From NCBI GenBank assembly GCA_006937955.1, contig SSNP01000340.1:206421-270420 (forward strand): DNA of 64,000 nt, read 5' to 3'. Positions 45,676 to 55,906 of this stretch are shown in pieces; position 1 is the first letter of the stretch, and every line of letters starts with the position of its first letter. The notes beneath the pieces are model-generated. The model was not told where the DNA came from, did not search any database, and saw only the letters and a program-made list of their open reading frames with translations. The DNA is from Pachypanchax playfairii. Lineage: Eukaryota > Chordata > Actinopteri > Cyprinodontiformes > Aplocheilidae. The position numbers and the translations under genes were made by a program.

Positions 45676-46831
45676 ATGATTGCTCCATTTTACAAATCAG
45701 GAGAAAATGATTTAGGAAGGCCTATTGCCATCCGACTGATAGTCTCAAAAATTCTAGAAAAGATTGTAGCTGAGCAATTAATGGAGCACTTAGAGTCCAA
45801 TCAACTGCTCTACTCACAGCAGTTTGGATTTAGACAGAAATACTCCACAGAATCAGCAAATTGTTATCTCCTTGAAAAGATCAAAACTTCTCTGGATAAA
45901 GGATATGTTTGTCAGGTTCTGGGGTTTTTGGTTTGTTTATTTATTATGAGTGAGATTTTGTGAAGTTGTGTTTTCACCTTGTTCCTTATGTTTCTATGTG
46001 TATCTAGTGTTTTGATTTATCCCCAGCCTCTAGGTTCAGCTTTTATTTTCTCATGAACTAGTTTCCTGTTTTGCTTTTATTTTGGTTATGTCTGTACTTC
46101 CTGTTCTCCTCATGTGTCATTCAGTATCTTGTCAGTTCAGCTTGTCTCTTCAGTCTAGTGTTTTTCCGTTCAGGTGTTTCTTGTTTCTGTAATTAGTTGT
46201 TGGTTATTTAAGCAGCCAGTTTTTGTCACTCTGTTGTTGGTTTATTCTTGGTCTTAGTCGTTCTCGCAGTCTTAGTCTTTCTCTCAGTTCTTAGTTCCAG
46301 TTCCAGTCCTAGTCGTAGCCCTAGTTCTTAGTCTTCCTGTCTCTGTCTCAGTCTCAGTCTTAGTCTTAGTCTCTCACCACCCTGTTTGGATTATGTTTTT
46401 GCCTCTCTTCAGTTCCTTATCTCCATGTAAGTTTGTTTTGCTACCCCGTCAGTATTTTTGTTCTTATTAAACTTTTGGTTGTACTTTAGTTTTTGTTGTC
46501 CCCATCACTGCATTTGGGTCCAATATTAAAACCTCTGCCAAAACGTGACAATGTTGTAGGGGCAGTGGATCTAAAAAAAGCCTTTGACACAGTTTAACCA
46601 TACTGTCTTACTCAATAAACTAAAGCATTTTAAAATGTCACCTGAAGCTTTGAAATGGCACATTTCATACCTGGAGGGTAGACAGCAGTGTGTCAGGGTT
46701 AATGAGGTTAAGTAAAGTCTGCTTGCAAACAATATGGGTGTACCACAAGGATCTGTGCTTGGCCCATTGCTATTTACAATGTACATTTATGACCTTCCGA
46801 GCACCTGTTCAGGAGTCAACTGCCAGATGTA
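45676..46831 (+). pseudogene. LINE reverse transcriptase, interrupted
   Basis: MIAPFYKSGENDLGRPIAIR and FGFRQKYSTESANC (RT blocks 1-2) reach DKGYV at 45909. After the LTR-like insertion the frame resumes as VGAVDLKKAFDTV (catalytic Asp), with GVPQGSVLGPLLFTMYIYDL in block 4 and QMY at the Tc1 junction, just before the expected YADD. A stop follows FDTV and another frame break lies before NMGVPQ. Restoring the host sequence across the LTR-like insertion (GGATATGTT to GTAGGGGC) gives an uninterrupted reading, confirming the insertion edges. Confidence 0.8.
45910..46550. mobile_element. TG...CA-ended LTR-like insertion with 5-bp TSD
   Basis: The 641-bp element starts TGTCAGGTTCTGG and ends CCAAAACGTGACA, flanked by ATGTT on both sides (45905-45909, 46551-46555). 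Removing it and one ATGTT restores the LINE frame exactly. It contains GGTTATTTAAGCAG (TATA-like) and, near the end, CTTATTAAACTTTTGG (polyadenylation-like). These are features of a solo LTR; the 13-bp imperfect terminal inverted repeat leaves a DNA element as the alternative. A 718-bp relative is at 15660-16377. Confidence 0.75.
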
Positions 46832-48432
46832 CAGTGGGGCAAAAAAGTATTTAGTCAGCCACCAATTGTATAAGTTCTCCCACTTAAAAAGATCAGAGAG
46901 GCCTGTAATTTTCATCATAGGTATACCTCAACTATGAGAGACAAAATGAGGAAAAAAAATCCAGAAAATCACATTGTCTGATTTTTAAAGAATTTATTTG
47001 CAAATTATGGTGGAAAATAAGTATTTGGTCACCTACAAACAAGTAAGATTTCTGGCTTTCACAGACCTGTAACTTCTTTAAGAGGCTCCTCGGTCCTCCA
47101 CTCGTTACCTGTATTAATGGCACCTGTGTGAACTCGTTATCAGTATAAAAGACACCTGTCCACAACCTCAAACAGTCACGCTCCAAACTCCACTATGGCC
47201 AAGACCAAAGAGCTGTCAAAGGACACCAGAAACAAAATTGTAGACCTTCACCAGGTTGGAAGACTGAATCTGCAATAGGTAAGCAGCTTGGTGTGAAGAA
47301 ATCAACTGTGGGAGCAATTATTAGAAAATGGAAGACATACAAGACCACTGATAATCTCCCTCGATCTGGGGCTCCACGCAAGATCTCACCCCGTGGGGTC
47401 AAAATGATCACAAGAACGGTGAGCAAAAATCCCAGAACCACACGGAGGGACCTAGTGAATGACCTGCAGAGAGCTGGGACCAAAGTAACAAAGGCTACCA
47501 TCAGTAACACACTACGCCGCCAGGGACTCAAATCCTGCAGTGCCAGACGTGTCCCCCTGCTGAAGCCAGGATACGTCCAGGCCCGTCTGCGGTTTGCTAG
47601 AGAGCATTTGGATGATCCAGAAGAGGACTGGGAGAACATCATATGGTCAGATGAAACCAAAATAGAACTTTTTGGTAGAAACTCAACTTGTCGTGTTTGG
47701 AGGGGAAAGAATGCTGAGTTGGATCCAAAGAACACCATACCTACTGTAAAGCATGGGGGTGGAAACATCATGCTTTGGGGCTGTTTTTCTGCAAGGGGAC
47801 CAGGACGACTGATCCGTGTAAAGGAAAGAATGAATGGGGCCATGTATCGTAAGATTTTGAGTGAAAACCTCCTTCCATCAGCAAGGGCATTGAAAATGAG
47901 ACGTGGCTGGGTCTTTCAGCATGACAATGATCCCAAACACACCGCCCGGGCAACGAAGGAGTGGCTTCGTAAGAAGCATTTCAAGGTCCTGGAGTGGCCT
48001 AGCCAGTCTCCAGATCTCAACCCCATAGAAAATCTCTGGAGGGAGTTGAAAGTCCGTGTTGCCCAGCGTCAGCCCCAAAACATCACTGCTCTAGAGGAGA
48101 TCTGCATGGAGGAATGGGCCAAAATACCAGCAACAGTGTGTGAAAACCTTGTGAAGACTTACAGAAAACATTTGACCTCTGTCATTGCCAACAAAGGCTA
48201 TATAACAAAGTATTGAGATTAACTTTTGTTATTGACCAAATACTTATTTTCCACCATAATTTGCAAATAAATTCTTTAAAAATCAGACAATGTGATTTTC
48301 TGGATTTTTTTTCCTCATTTTGTCTCTCATAGTTGAGGTATACCTATGATGAAAATTACAGGCCTCTCTGATCTTTTTAAGTGGGAGAACTTATACAATT
48401 GGTGGCTGACTAAATACTTTTTTGCCCCACTG
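46832..48432 (+). mobile_element. Tc1-like DNA transposon, copy 2
   Basis: The 1601-bp element has the same ends and about 200-bp terminal repeats as 8942-10540. It is inserted at TA (46830-46831; 48433-48434) in the LINE RT region. The left flank is genuine LINE sequence. The right flank as assembled is the reverse complement of the left, so the real right junction is probably not represented. Confidence 0.93.
47194..48216 (+). pseudogene. Tc1 transposase with single-base frameshift
   Basis: It is nearly identical to the transposase at 9305-10324, but one G is missing near 47257 (CCAGGTTGGAAG against CCAGGCTGGGAAG), so the frame breaks after about 20 codons. The remaining open frame starts at 47293. 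All three catalytic positions (WSDETK, QHDNDPKH, NPIENLW) are present. It keeps the KVRVAQ codon lost from copy 1 and has Arg where copy 1 has Cys62 and Trp84. A base-call error would also explain the deletion, given the doubtful assembly here. Confidence 0.9.
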
Positions 48433-49638
48433 TACATCTGGCAGTTGACTCCTGAACAGGTGCTCGGAAGGTCATAAATGTACATTGTAAATAGCAATGG
48501 GCCAAGCACAGATCCTTGTGGTACACCCATATTGTTTGCAAGCAGACTTTACTTAACCTCATTAACCCTGACACACTGCTGTCTACCCTCCAGGTATGAA
48601 ATGTGCCATTTCAAAGCTTCAGGTGACATTTTAAAATGCTTTAGTTTATTGAGTAAGACAGTATGGTTAAACTGTGTCAAAGGCTTTTTTTAGATCCACT
48701 GCCCCTACAACATTGTCACGTTTTGGCAGAGGTTTTAATATTGGACCCAAATGCAGTGATGGGGACAACAAAAACTAAAGTACAACCAAAAGTTTAATAA
48801 GAACAAAAATACTGACGGGGTAGCAAAACAAACTTACATGGAGATAAGGAACTGAAGAGAGGCAAAAACATAATCCAAACAGGGTGGTGAGAGACTAAGA
48901 CTAAGACTGAGACTGAGACAGAGACAGGAAGACTAAGAACTAGGGCTACGACTAGGACTGGAACTGGAACTAAGAACTGAGAGAAAGACTAAGACTGCGA
49001 GAACGACTAAGACCAAGAATAAACCAACAACAGAGTGACAAAAACTGGCTGCTTAAATAACCAACAACTAATTACAGAAACAAGAAACACCTGAACGGAA
49101 AAACACTAGACTGAAGAGACAAGCTGAACTGACAAGATACTGAATGACACATGAGGAGAACAGGAAGTACAGACATAACCAAAATAAAAGCAAAACAGGA
49201 AACTAGTTCATGAGAAAATAAAAGCTGAACCTAGAGGCTGGGGATAAATCAAAACACTAGATACACATAGAAACATAAGGAACAAGGTGAAAACACAACT
49301 TCACAAAATCTCACTCATAATAAATAAACAAACCAAAAACCCCAGAACCTGACAAACATATCCTTTATCCAGAGAAGTTTTGATCTTTTCAAGGAGATAA
49401 CAATTTGCTGATTCTGTGGAGTATTTCTGTCTAAATCCAAACTGCTGTGAGTAGAGCAGTTGATTGGACTCTAAGTGCTCCATTAATTGCTCAGCTACAA
49501 TCTTTTCTAGAATTTTTGAGACTATCAGTCGGATGGCAATAGGCCTTCCTAAATCATTTTCTCCTGATTTGTAAAATGGAGCAATCATTTCAGTTTTCCA
49601 GCTTTCTGGAAATCTGTTTGTTAGAATTAATAAATTTA
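48433..49638. repeat. Right arm of 1206-bp inverted repeat
   Basis: It is the exact inverse of 45626-46831, including the whole LTR-like insertion and partial LINE RT, and ends at the N gap. The frames on it are mirror images and carry no independent information. Confidence 0.95.
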
Positions 49639-49648
49639 NNNNNNNNNN
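49639..49648. other. Assembly gap (10 N)
   Basis: Ten undetermined bases, evidently a placeholder of arbitrary length, directly at the end of the inverted arm. Confidence 0.99.
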
Positions 49649-50560
49649 TAAAACCTATAGCCTTAATATCCAAGCAAGCTATAAAAATTATGGACCAGAA
49701 ACTACTGAAGCGGGATCATTGTTGAATTTTAAGAAATCACAATCATCTCACTTTTGAAAACTTTGTTAATTTTAGCACTTTAAGATTTGTTTTCAAATGT
49801 CTACATAACGTGTCAGGACTGTTCCTCCACTTGTGCTGATTGTGTTGTCCCTAGGTGCCAGACTTCTTTTGGCCAGTCTGCTCTTTCAGTAAAGGGGGTC
49901 AAACTTTGGAACTCTCTACATACAGAGCTAAAATTAGAAAGTGACAGTAAAGTTTTTAACAAAGGACTCAAAAAATGGCTAAAGTCCAAACAACAATGTT
50001 TACAATGCTTACATCGGGTTATTGCTTGTTTCAACTGCCTTTTTTCTGTTTCTTAAATTGAAATATTGTTTCTAATTTTTTTAATTTGTTTCTTCTTCGA
50101 TTAACTGTTGACTTGTTTGTATTTTATCTAAATTTGTTGTATTTTTTTGAAAAGATGCTTATAGACAAGTGTTGCAAATTAGCTCTGGTGCTAACACACT
50201 GAAACAATGCATCTGGTTCCAATGTAATTGCTATGTCCATATCACATAAACGTCATCAATCAATACTTGGCCCCAGTAGATCCAACTGTCGCAATGAAGG
50301 GATTTTAGTCATGTTTCTTATCCTTATTTTATTTTATTTCCTCATTCTGAGGATGAATGTATGTTGATCTTGATGTCTGTATATACCTTGTTTACTTACC
50401 TTTTGTATATGGTTTAAGTCATTGTTTGTTGATCTAACCTGCCTTAGGACAGCGGATGAAAATTAGCTCTCGTGCTAACTGTGGCATATTTACATTGTTG
50501 CTTTCTGCTGATATGTTGATTATTATGTATTGTCCTAACTCAAATAAATAAAAAACAAAC
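49649..50560 (+). pseudogene. LINE ORF2 C-terminus and 3' UTR
   Basis: Reading KPIALISKQAIKIMDQKLLK, RFVFKCLHNV and then CQTSFGQSALSVKGVKLWNS, LHTELKLESDSKVFNKGLKK gives the conserved C-terminal block of CR1/jockey-type ORF2 proteins, ending TAA near 50055. The 3' UTR includes two related segments with AATTAGCTCTGGTGCTAAC and AATTAGCTCTCGTGCTAAC (50178, 50461). It is collinear with the LINE left of the Tc1 element, supporting one LINE spanning the gap. Confidence 0.7.
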
Positions 50561-50989
50561 AAAAAAAAACATGTAATCAACTCCACCACCTTCTCAATTC
50601 CATAAATTCTATTCTAGTTTGTAATAACTCTGAACATTGAGAACGCTTCCCAGCCGCTTCACAGACTCTAATCCTCCCTTCCGCATTCACCGTCTGTCTC
50701 GTCCTGAGTGCCTGGCCCCTCCCCCGCTCCACATGGCTTTATTACAGAGTAAAAAAGGAGGATCTCACCCAGAGAAGTGGATCATAGGACTAAGTACAGC
50801 ATGTAACGAGTTCATATTCGGCGAGCGGCTGCCCAGAATGCTTTGCCGGATTTAAGCCAATAAAAGCTGTAGAGGTGTCAAGACGTCAATGGCAATGAGC
50901 GTTCGGATTCAGTTTGACGTCTGTAGACATCAATGGCACTGAATGGGTTAACTGAACATGGTTTTCAACAGGTTCAGTTTGGTGACATG

Positions 50990-51365
50990 CTCAATAGCTT
51001 CCTCTTCTGCTGCAAGCCAAATAGACCTCCCACCATCCCTTTATCCACAGCTTCCCTGTCAACTATCTCACCCTCTACTGTCTTGTCATGAATGCTGTTT
51101 CTGGTGCTTTTCCATCATATCCAACATCAGAAGAAGCTGGTGTCCCCATTGCCTCCACCTCCTGCTATTCTGTATGTAGCAGTCAGGTGAAGAAGCAGCT
51201 GGAGAGACTGAACAGGAACAAGGCAACTGGTCCAGATGGTGTAAGCCCCAGAGTCCTAAAGCTTGTGCAGATCAGCTACTATGTGGGATTCTGCAGTGTA
51301 TCTTCAACCTCAGCCTCACCCAGGAGAAGGTACCAGTTCTATGGAAAACATCCTGCCTACAAGTA
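50990..51365 (+). pseudogene. Rex1/CR1-like LINE fragment (start of RT)
   Basis: QVKKQLERLNRNKATGPDGV then SPRVLKLV matches the RT-start block of the LINE at 4555-6512 (RPRKAAGPDGLNSRLVK) and is followed by VSSTSASPRRRYQFYGKHPA in a shifted frame. There are no RT catalytic blocks; truncated at both ends. Confidence 0.65.
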
Positions 51366-52438
51366 TTTCTCTGATCTATATGAAAATCTACATGGATGAT
51401 CCCAGTAGGACCCTGAACAAAACTATTCATTGAAATTTTTGGATTACTTTAGCTCCGCCCACTGACAACCAGAAGTGTCTTGTTTACTCTTTGGGGTCAT
51501 ACTCTGGCCTACATCAAAAAATCTGTTGAGTCTTAAGGCATGTGGGATTATGTAATTAAAAATGATTTTTTTCTATTTTAAGAATTGTGGGCGTGGCTTC
51601 ACTTAAAACTTTGCCTTTAAACCAAGCAAAAAAGGCTGTTATAACTCCCTGAAATTTTCAAAGATTGTTACCAAAATGCATATGGAGGATCATAGTGACT
51701 TCCTAAACAAAACTACATGCTCATATTTTGTCATAACTTTAGCCCACAAGTTTCCATTTGTACTGTTTTAGGCCATACTCAGGCCTTCTAATATATGCTT
51801 GAAACTGGTTCAAACTACAGTCATTCACATGCTCTAACACTGTAGAAAAAATGAAGTCTCTAAGATGTGGCCACAGCAAGGAAGATAAATTTCTGTTTCA
51901 TCACAATATGTTTGGAAAAGTCACCAGTAGCAGTGGATCAGAAGAAGCCTCTGACACTTTGTTCTTGAGTTACTGTGTTGTCGAGAGGATTCCCATGAAT
52001 TTCAATTATGATTTTTATCAGTTGTTTCAAACATTTTCGGACAAGTATCTCTAAAGACTGGACATCACTCCAGAGAACATAATCAGTATCCTTTATAAGT
52101 TTCTTTAACCTGTTTATAGGATTTTCTCAGTTGCTGCACTGGTGATCACCTTCACTTTCACACAATCCTTCAGCTTCACAGACTGTTGTTTGTTTGTGAA
52201 GTTGTTCTACAAGTAGTAAAACAGGCTGAATTGTATCAAAACATTTTGAATTGCATTACCTCATATATGACACTAAAAAGTAGCCATTTAGGAACAAAGT
52301 CATCTTTTGGTCCACTGGAGCAGAGTTTGGCTGACTTTTCAGAGAGTGACTGTGCATGAGGGGAAATGCTCTGGAGAGGCGGTGGCTGTGGCTGGAGCGA
52401 CGCCAAGGTGCGAGGGCCGTCATCACCGTTTGCGGCTT

Positions 52439-52440
52439 TA

Positions 52441-52478
<38 letters not shown>

Positions 52479-52479
52479 G
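52439..52479. repeat. (ATT)n microsatellite
   Basis: About 13 perfect ATT units. Confidence 0.95.
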
Positions 52480-52904
52480 CATCTTCTTTACTGAAATTAC
52501 TTACATTAAAATTGAAAAAATAAATAAATAAAAAGCAAGTCATAAGACTAAGTAAACAATAATTTTTAAAAATGTATTTGTACAACGTGCTTTTGGCAAG
52601 GCAGATCGTAGTCTAGTCTTTCTCTGCTCTGTGTACAAACCCATTTGTTTAGCAGAAACCTGTGATCAAAAGAACTATGAAGAGGTGGTCACAGAAAGGT
52701 CACTTCCATCACCTGCATCATGCCGTTGTCCAACTGGCCTTCTTTGGTTTCCTAATATGTTCAGAGTAGACAACAACTTCCTTTACTTTCAACACAGGCA
52801 AGAGAAGGAAGAAAAAACCTCTTTGAAAAGGCCACACCTGTTTGAACTTGAAAGTGACAAAGACATGACAACTTTTTTCGATAACAGAATACAGATGTAC
52901 ATAC

Positions 52905-53076
52905 CTGACTGTCTGGTCTGCAAGCCAACCTGCATCACATTGGTCATATCCATCGTCAAAAGTAGCAATTAGTTGTTCCGGTGTAGCGATGGAGGAGTCC
53001 ACAGAATCACATGCATTCATGGCTTCAATAAAGTTCAGATTGTAGCGACTGCTGGGTCTATAGTGGAACACCACAC
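52905..53076 (-). CDS. vcan: Lectican (versican-like) Link module 1 exon, first half
   Basis: The 172-bp exon lies between acceptor CTCAG (53077-53081) and donor GTATGT (52904). Its first two bases complete a Gly codon from the upstream Ig exon, giving GVVFHYR, the standard start of lectican Link 1. It carries the first two Cys (NACDSV, DQCDAGW), IATPEQL and WLADQTVR, and ends on AG that pairs with the next exon to make Arg. SRYxLNF with IATPEQL and QCDAGWLADQTVRY is closest to versican among the lecticans; aggrecan and neurocan are alternatives. The human counterpart is 175 bp, so one codon is missing in the RPSSRY loop. No frame damage. With the 39529 exon it forms the first hyaluronan-binding module of the G1 domain, secreted to the extracellular matrix. 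Confidence 0.88.
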
Positions 53077-53972
53077 CTGAGGAGATCAGTGGGCATGAGA
53101 TCAGACATAGCCTGCTAAAGTGTTTTTAATACTCATTCTCAATATTCAGTTTCCAACCTGTTTTGGATGTTTTCAGGTTTGAACATACCTGATTCAGATT
53201 AATGCAGTTAAAAAGCAGCCTGTTAATCAACCAACAATTAAATGGCAGTGTTTGGCGGTTGCACTTTGTCACACAAAATATACTGGGCCATTGCACGTGT
53301 GGCTTTACATGAGCACGTTCGACAAACTAGCCCTATGACAATTGAGAGCCTCTGGCAATTTGACTATTGTGTGTACATACTGTATTTGCGTTCCAGCCAA
53401 CCATAGAAAGTGAAACACCTGTGATAAAGGTAGGTGTCACAAAGCCCTGCTGTTATGGACTTTGTAACAGTGGCAGCAAGTATGCTGAAGGAGATTATAT
53501 GTGTAGTAAAGTGCATTGAAATTGTTATACATGCAGGGAACCTCTAGGCAAAGTAGTGTTTTTACTTTCATTGTATGTCATAACCAGCAGTCTTCTGAGT
53601 TTCTAATAAACTCACAGGATAACAGATTAAATACGTGTATGCTTGGTACCTCTTCGAGATATTACACATTTTGACGACAAGGATGAAAGTAGGAGCAGGA
53701 CAGGCACAACTAAGTTATTGAGTGCACACGTGGGGGTGGGGGGGTGCCAGGCTGTGATTGACATGTTGCACTACTTGACACAGATGGCCAGCTGCCAGAA
53801 AGGCACAGATGAAAATGGAGGAAGCTGATTCTTTACATATGTAAAAAACAGAACAATAATACAAAACTGGGATACAGCAAGATAGTTATTAAAGATAATA
53901 ACCAATAGTGTTCACAATCGTGGTATGCCTCTTTTTTATATACCTGTTATATTAACATGTCTTATACATTAA
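53077..53972 (-). other. Intron upstream of Link 1 (unannotated stretch)
   Basis: I see no Ig-domain exon, no repeat I can name and no coding frame of note. The Ig exon is expected on the minus strand at higher coordinates and was not found up to 64000. Confidence 0.6.
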
Positions 53973-54359
53973 AGGGGGGGTTTTATGCAAAATGGACTTT
54001 TTCAAGCGTTACATCATGTTATCATGTCATTCCCTCATTAAAATCATGCCTGAATTGTTTCTTTAGCTCATTTATGTATGTTTGAGTAATCTTTAGACAC
54101 TCTCATGGCAGCCATTTTGAAAGCCGTTTGCCTGATTCCTCCCAGAAACGCCCATTTCTCCTTGAAACGCCCCCTATATTTTGTTACCTGCCAAGCTCAT
54201 GCCCAATGCTCCCCTCACAGGAGAGCACCCCTCCCCTGTGTGTAACGCAGGCAGAGCAGCGGTAGCAGCAATTAGCAAACACCTGGTGGAACTGCGAGAG
54301 TGCACCTTTCCTGAGCTTATCTACTGACAACTTTTCTGGGCGCTTTTCATAACTCCAAA

Positions 54360-54629
54360 ATGCCATCATGGAAGAAATGTATCTTTGGATGTCAAGACGG
54401 CTGCCCTCTTTTTAGTCTTCCAAAGAATGAGACTGTTCGTCAGAAATGGTTGGACTTCATTTATGGAAGCGACCCTCCTCCGAAAAAGATCTGTTTCATT
54501 TGTACCAGGCACTTTAACGAGGACTGTTTTCTCAACAAAAGTTTATTTGACAGTGGATTAGTAACTAAGCTGTAACTTAAAGACGATGCAGTTCTCACTC
54601 TCAGGAGAACGTCTTTGCAGCCAGAACCG
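54360..54629 (+). pseudogene. THAP-type zinc finger exon of transposase
   Basis: The frame beginning MPSWKKCIFGC shows the THAP signature: C-x4-C, then PLFSLPKNETVRQKWLDFIY, and ICFICTRHFNEDCF (C-x2-H with the HFxxDCF block). The frame has a TAA at 54573-54575 after GLVTKL but continues in the same frame with LKDDAVLTLRRT to a good donor, CCG|GTAAGT, at 54630. The original exon thus ended at 54629. THAP fingers bind element ends in P- and Kolobok-type transposases. A host THAP gene is unlikely: no further exons are seen and the flanks are transposon-like. Confidence 0.7.
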
Positions 54630-54654
54630 GTAAGTTCAACTGCAGTCACATATA

Positions 54655-55090
54655 TTTTGTTGTTAGCATTTCTTAGCTTAACCTGTCCTGCAATCGGTGC
54701 ACTGTAGCTGGCTTTTGTGTTGTTATGTTCGGCGTGAAAGCGATGTTCCGCGCTGTCACGTTGTTTTGTTGTTAGCATTTCTTAACTTAACCTGTCTTGC
54801 AATCAGTGCACTGTAGCCGGCTTTTGTGTTGTTATGTTCGGCCTGAAGGTGATGTTCCGTGCTGTTAGGTTGTTTTGTTGTAAGCATTTCTTAGCTTAAC
54901 CTGTCTTGCAATCGGTGCACTATAGCTGGCTTTTGTGTTATGTTCAGCTGAAGGCGATGTTCCGCGCTGTCACGTTGATTTGTTGTTGGCATTTCTTAGC
55001 TTAACCTGTCCTACAATCGGTGTACTGTAGCTGGCTTTTGTGTTGTTATGTTCGGCGTGAAGGTGATGTTTTGATGTTGGCATTTCTTCA
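54655..55090. repeat. 109-bp minisatellite, about four units
   Basis: Units start at about 54662, 54771, 54880 and 54985 (periods 109, 109 and 105) with a shortened fifth at 55076. Each has TTAGCATTTCTTAGCTTAAC or a variant and TAGCTGGCTTTTGTGTT. It lies in the intron-like sequence after the THAP exon. Confidence 0.9.
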
Positions 55091-55226
55091 GCGTGCTGAA
55101 GGGTGGAGTGTCGGAAGGTCTTAAAGAGACAGAGGCCAATATCGAGGTGTTTGGAGCGGCCATGATGTGAGGGCAAGTTTCTTAAAGGTTGTTTTTTTTA
55201 TTTACAGCTTTTACAGATCAACTTAA

Positions 55227-55879
55227 AGGAGAATGCCCGTTTTTTGCAATTGGTGCCTTATTTATTCTGGGAGATGTGTTTTACTCGTCATCAGTGGTAC
55301 TTTTTTGCGATTCGGATTCGTCTCGGAGATTTTTGATTCACACGGCAAACACCTAAACGCCAATAAACGAGAGTCGGTTGGGCCTGCGTTCACCGACCCT
55401 AAATCGGTTTAAAATCAGTTCAAATCCGTTATTTTTTTAATCTGGCCATTTAGATACTCTATTGTTTATTCCGTTCCAGTGCCATCTTGAATCCTGCGCT
55501 CATAGAAATGATATTTTTTACAGGAACGGGAGAGTGACGTCATCTCTCCGCGCGCCCATTCTATTGGTGCAGTGGCTTCGCTTCCTAAAAAATATAATTT
55601 CTATGAGCGCAGGATTCAAAATTGCACTGGAACGGAAAAAACAATAGAGTATCCTAATGGCCAGATTAAAAAAATAACGGATTTGAACTGATTTTAAACC
55701 GATTTAGGGTTGGCGAACGCAGGCCCAACTGACTCTCGTTTATTGGCGTTTAGGTGTTTGCCGTGTGAATCAAAAATCTCAGAGACGAATCCGAATCGCA
55801 AAAAAGTACCACTGATGACGAGTAAAACACATCTCACAGAATAAATAAGGCCCCAATTGCAAAAAATGGGCGTTCTCCT
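55227..55879. mobile_element. Hairpin TTAA MITE with about 300-bp inverted arms
   Basis: The element starts AGGAGAATGCCCGTTTTTTG and ends in the inverse, with TTAA on both sides (55223-55226, 55880-55883). The inverted repeats extend through almost the entire 653 bp: ATTTCTATGAGCGCAGGATT near 55600 is the inverse of the block at about 55491-55510, leaving only about 60 bp in the middle unpaired. It differs from the assembly palindrome at 45.6-49.6 kb in having scattered mismatches, as expected for a real, ageing element. It lies at the 3' edge of the L1. Confidence 0.88.
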
Positions 55880-55906
55880 TTAAGGTATTATAGTCATTGG
55901 AGTATG

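Larger units (their letters stand above)
45626..46831. repeat. Left arm of 1206-bp inverted repeat
   Basis: This arm is the exact reverse complement of 48433-49638. Every paired landmark satisfies left + right = 95264, so there is no length difference over 1206 bp, and I found no mismatch at the places checked. Together with the Tc1 terminal repeats the symmetric stretch is about 1.4 kb per side. See findings for why this is probably an assembly artefact. Confidence 0.95.
44640..50560 (+). mobile_element. CR1/jockey-group LINE with nested LTR-like and Tc1 insertions
   Basis: Endonuclease C-terminus and linker (44676-45450), RT start (45676-45909), an LTR-like insertion (45910-46550), RT palm (46556-46831) and a Tc1 insertion (46832-48432) lie in order. 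An inverted copy of the left flank (48433-49638), a 10-N gap, and the LINE's C-terminal region and 3' UTR (49649-50560) complete the run. The RT palm between QMY at 46831 and the C-terminal part is missing from the assembly. The 3' UTR has CAAATAAATAAAAAAC at the end. Confidence 0.75.
39657..52904 (-). other. Intron splitting Link module 1 (13.2 kb as assembled)
   Basis: The splice sites are those given for the flanking exons. The interval contains a gypsy element, two LINE regions, LTR-like insertions, a Tc1 copy, an assembly gap and a suspicious inverted repeat, so its true length is uncertain. 51366-52438 and 52480-52904 hold no feature I recognise other than the ATT microsatellite. Confidence 0.7.
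53973..55190 (+). mobile_element. Kolobok-like element, 5' part
   Basis: It starts AGGGGGGGTTTTATGC directly after TTAA (53969-53972). A purine-rich tip next to TTAA plus a THAP domain are the combination expected for Kolobok. The right end was not identified; the sequence decays into a minisatellite and then meets another TTAA element at 55227. Confidence 0.6.

Noticed and set aside
48478..49588. Second LINE RT and second LTR-like element on the minus strand
   Set aside because: These are mirror images of 45676-46786 created by the inverted arm and very probably not separate loci.
54655..55090. Regularly spaced repeats as a possible CRISPR-like array
   Set aside because: The units are 105-109 bp and contiguous, with no unique spacers, in a vertebrate genome: a minisatellite.
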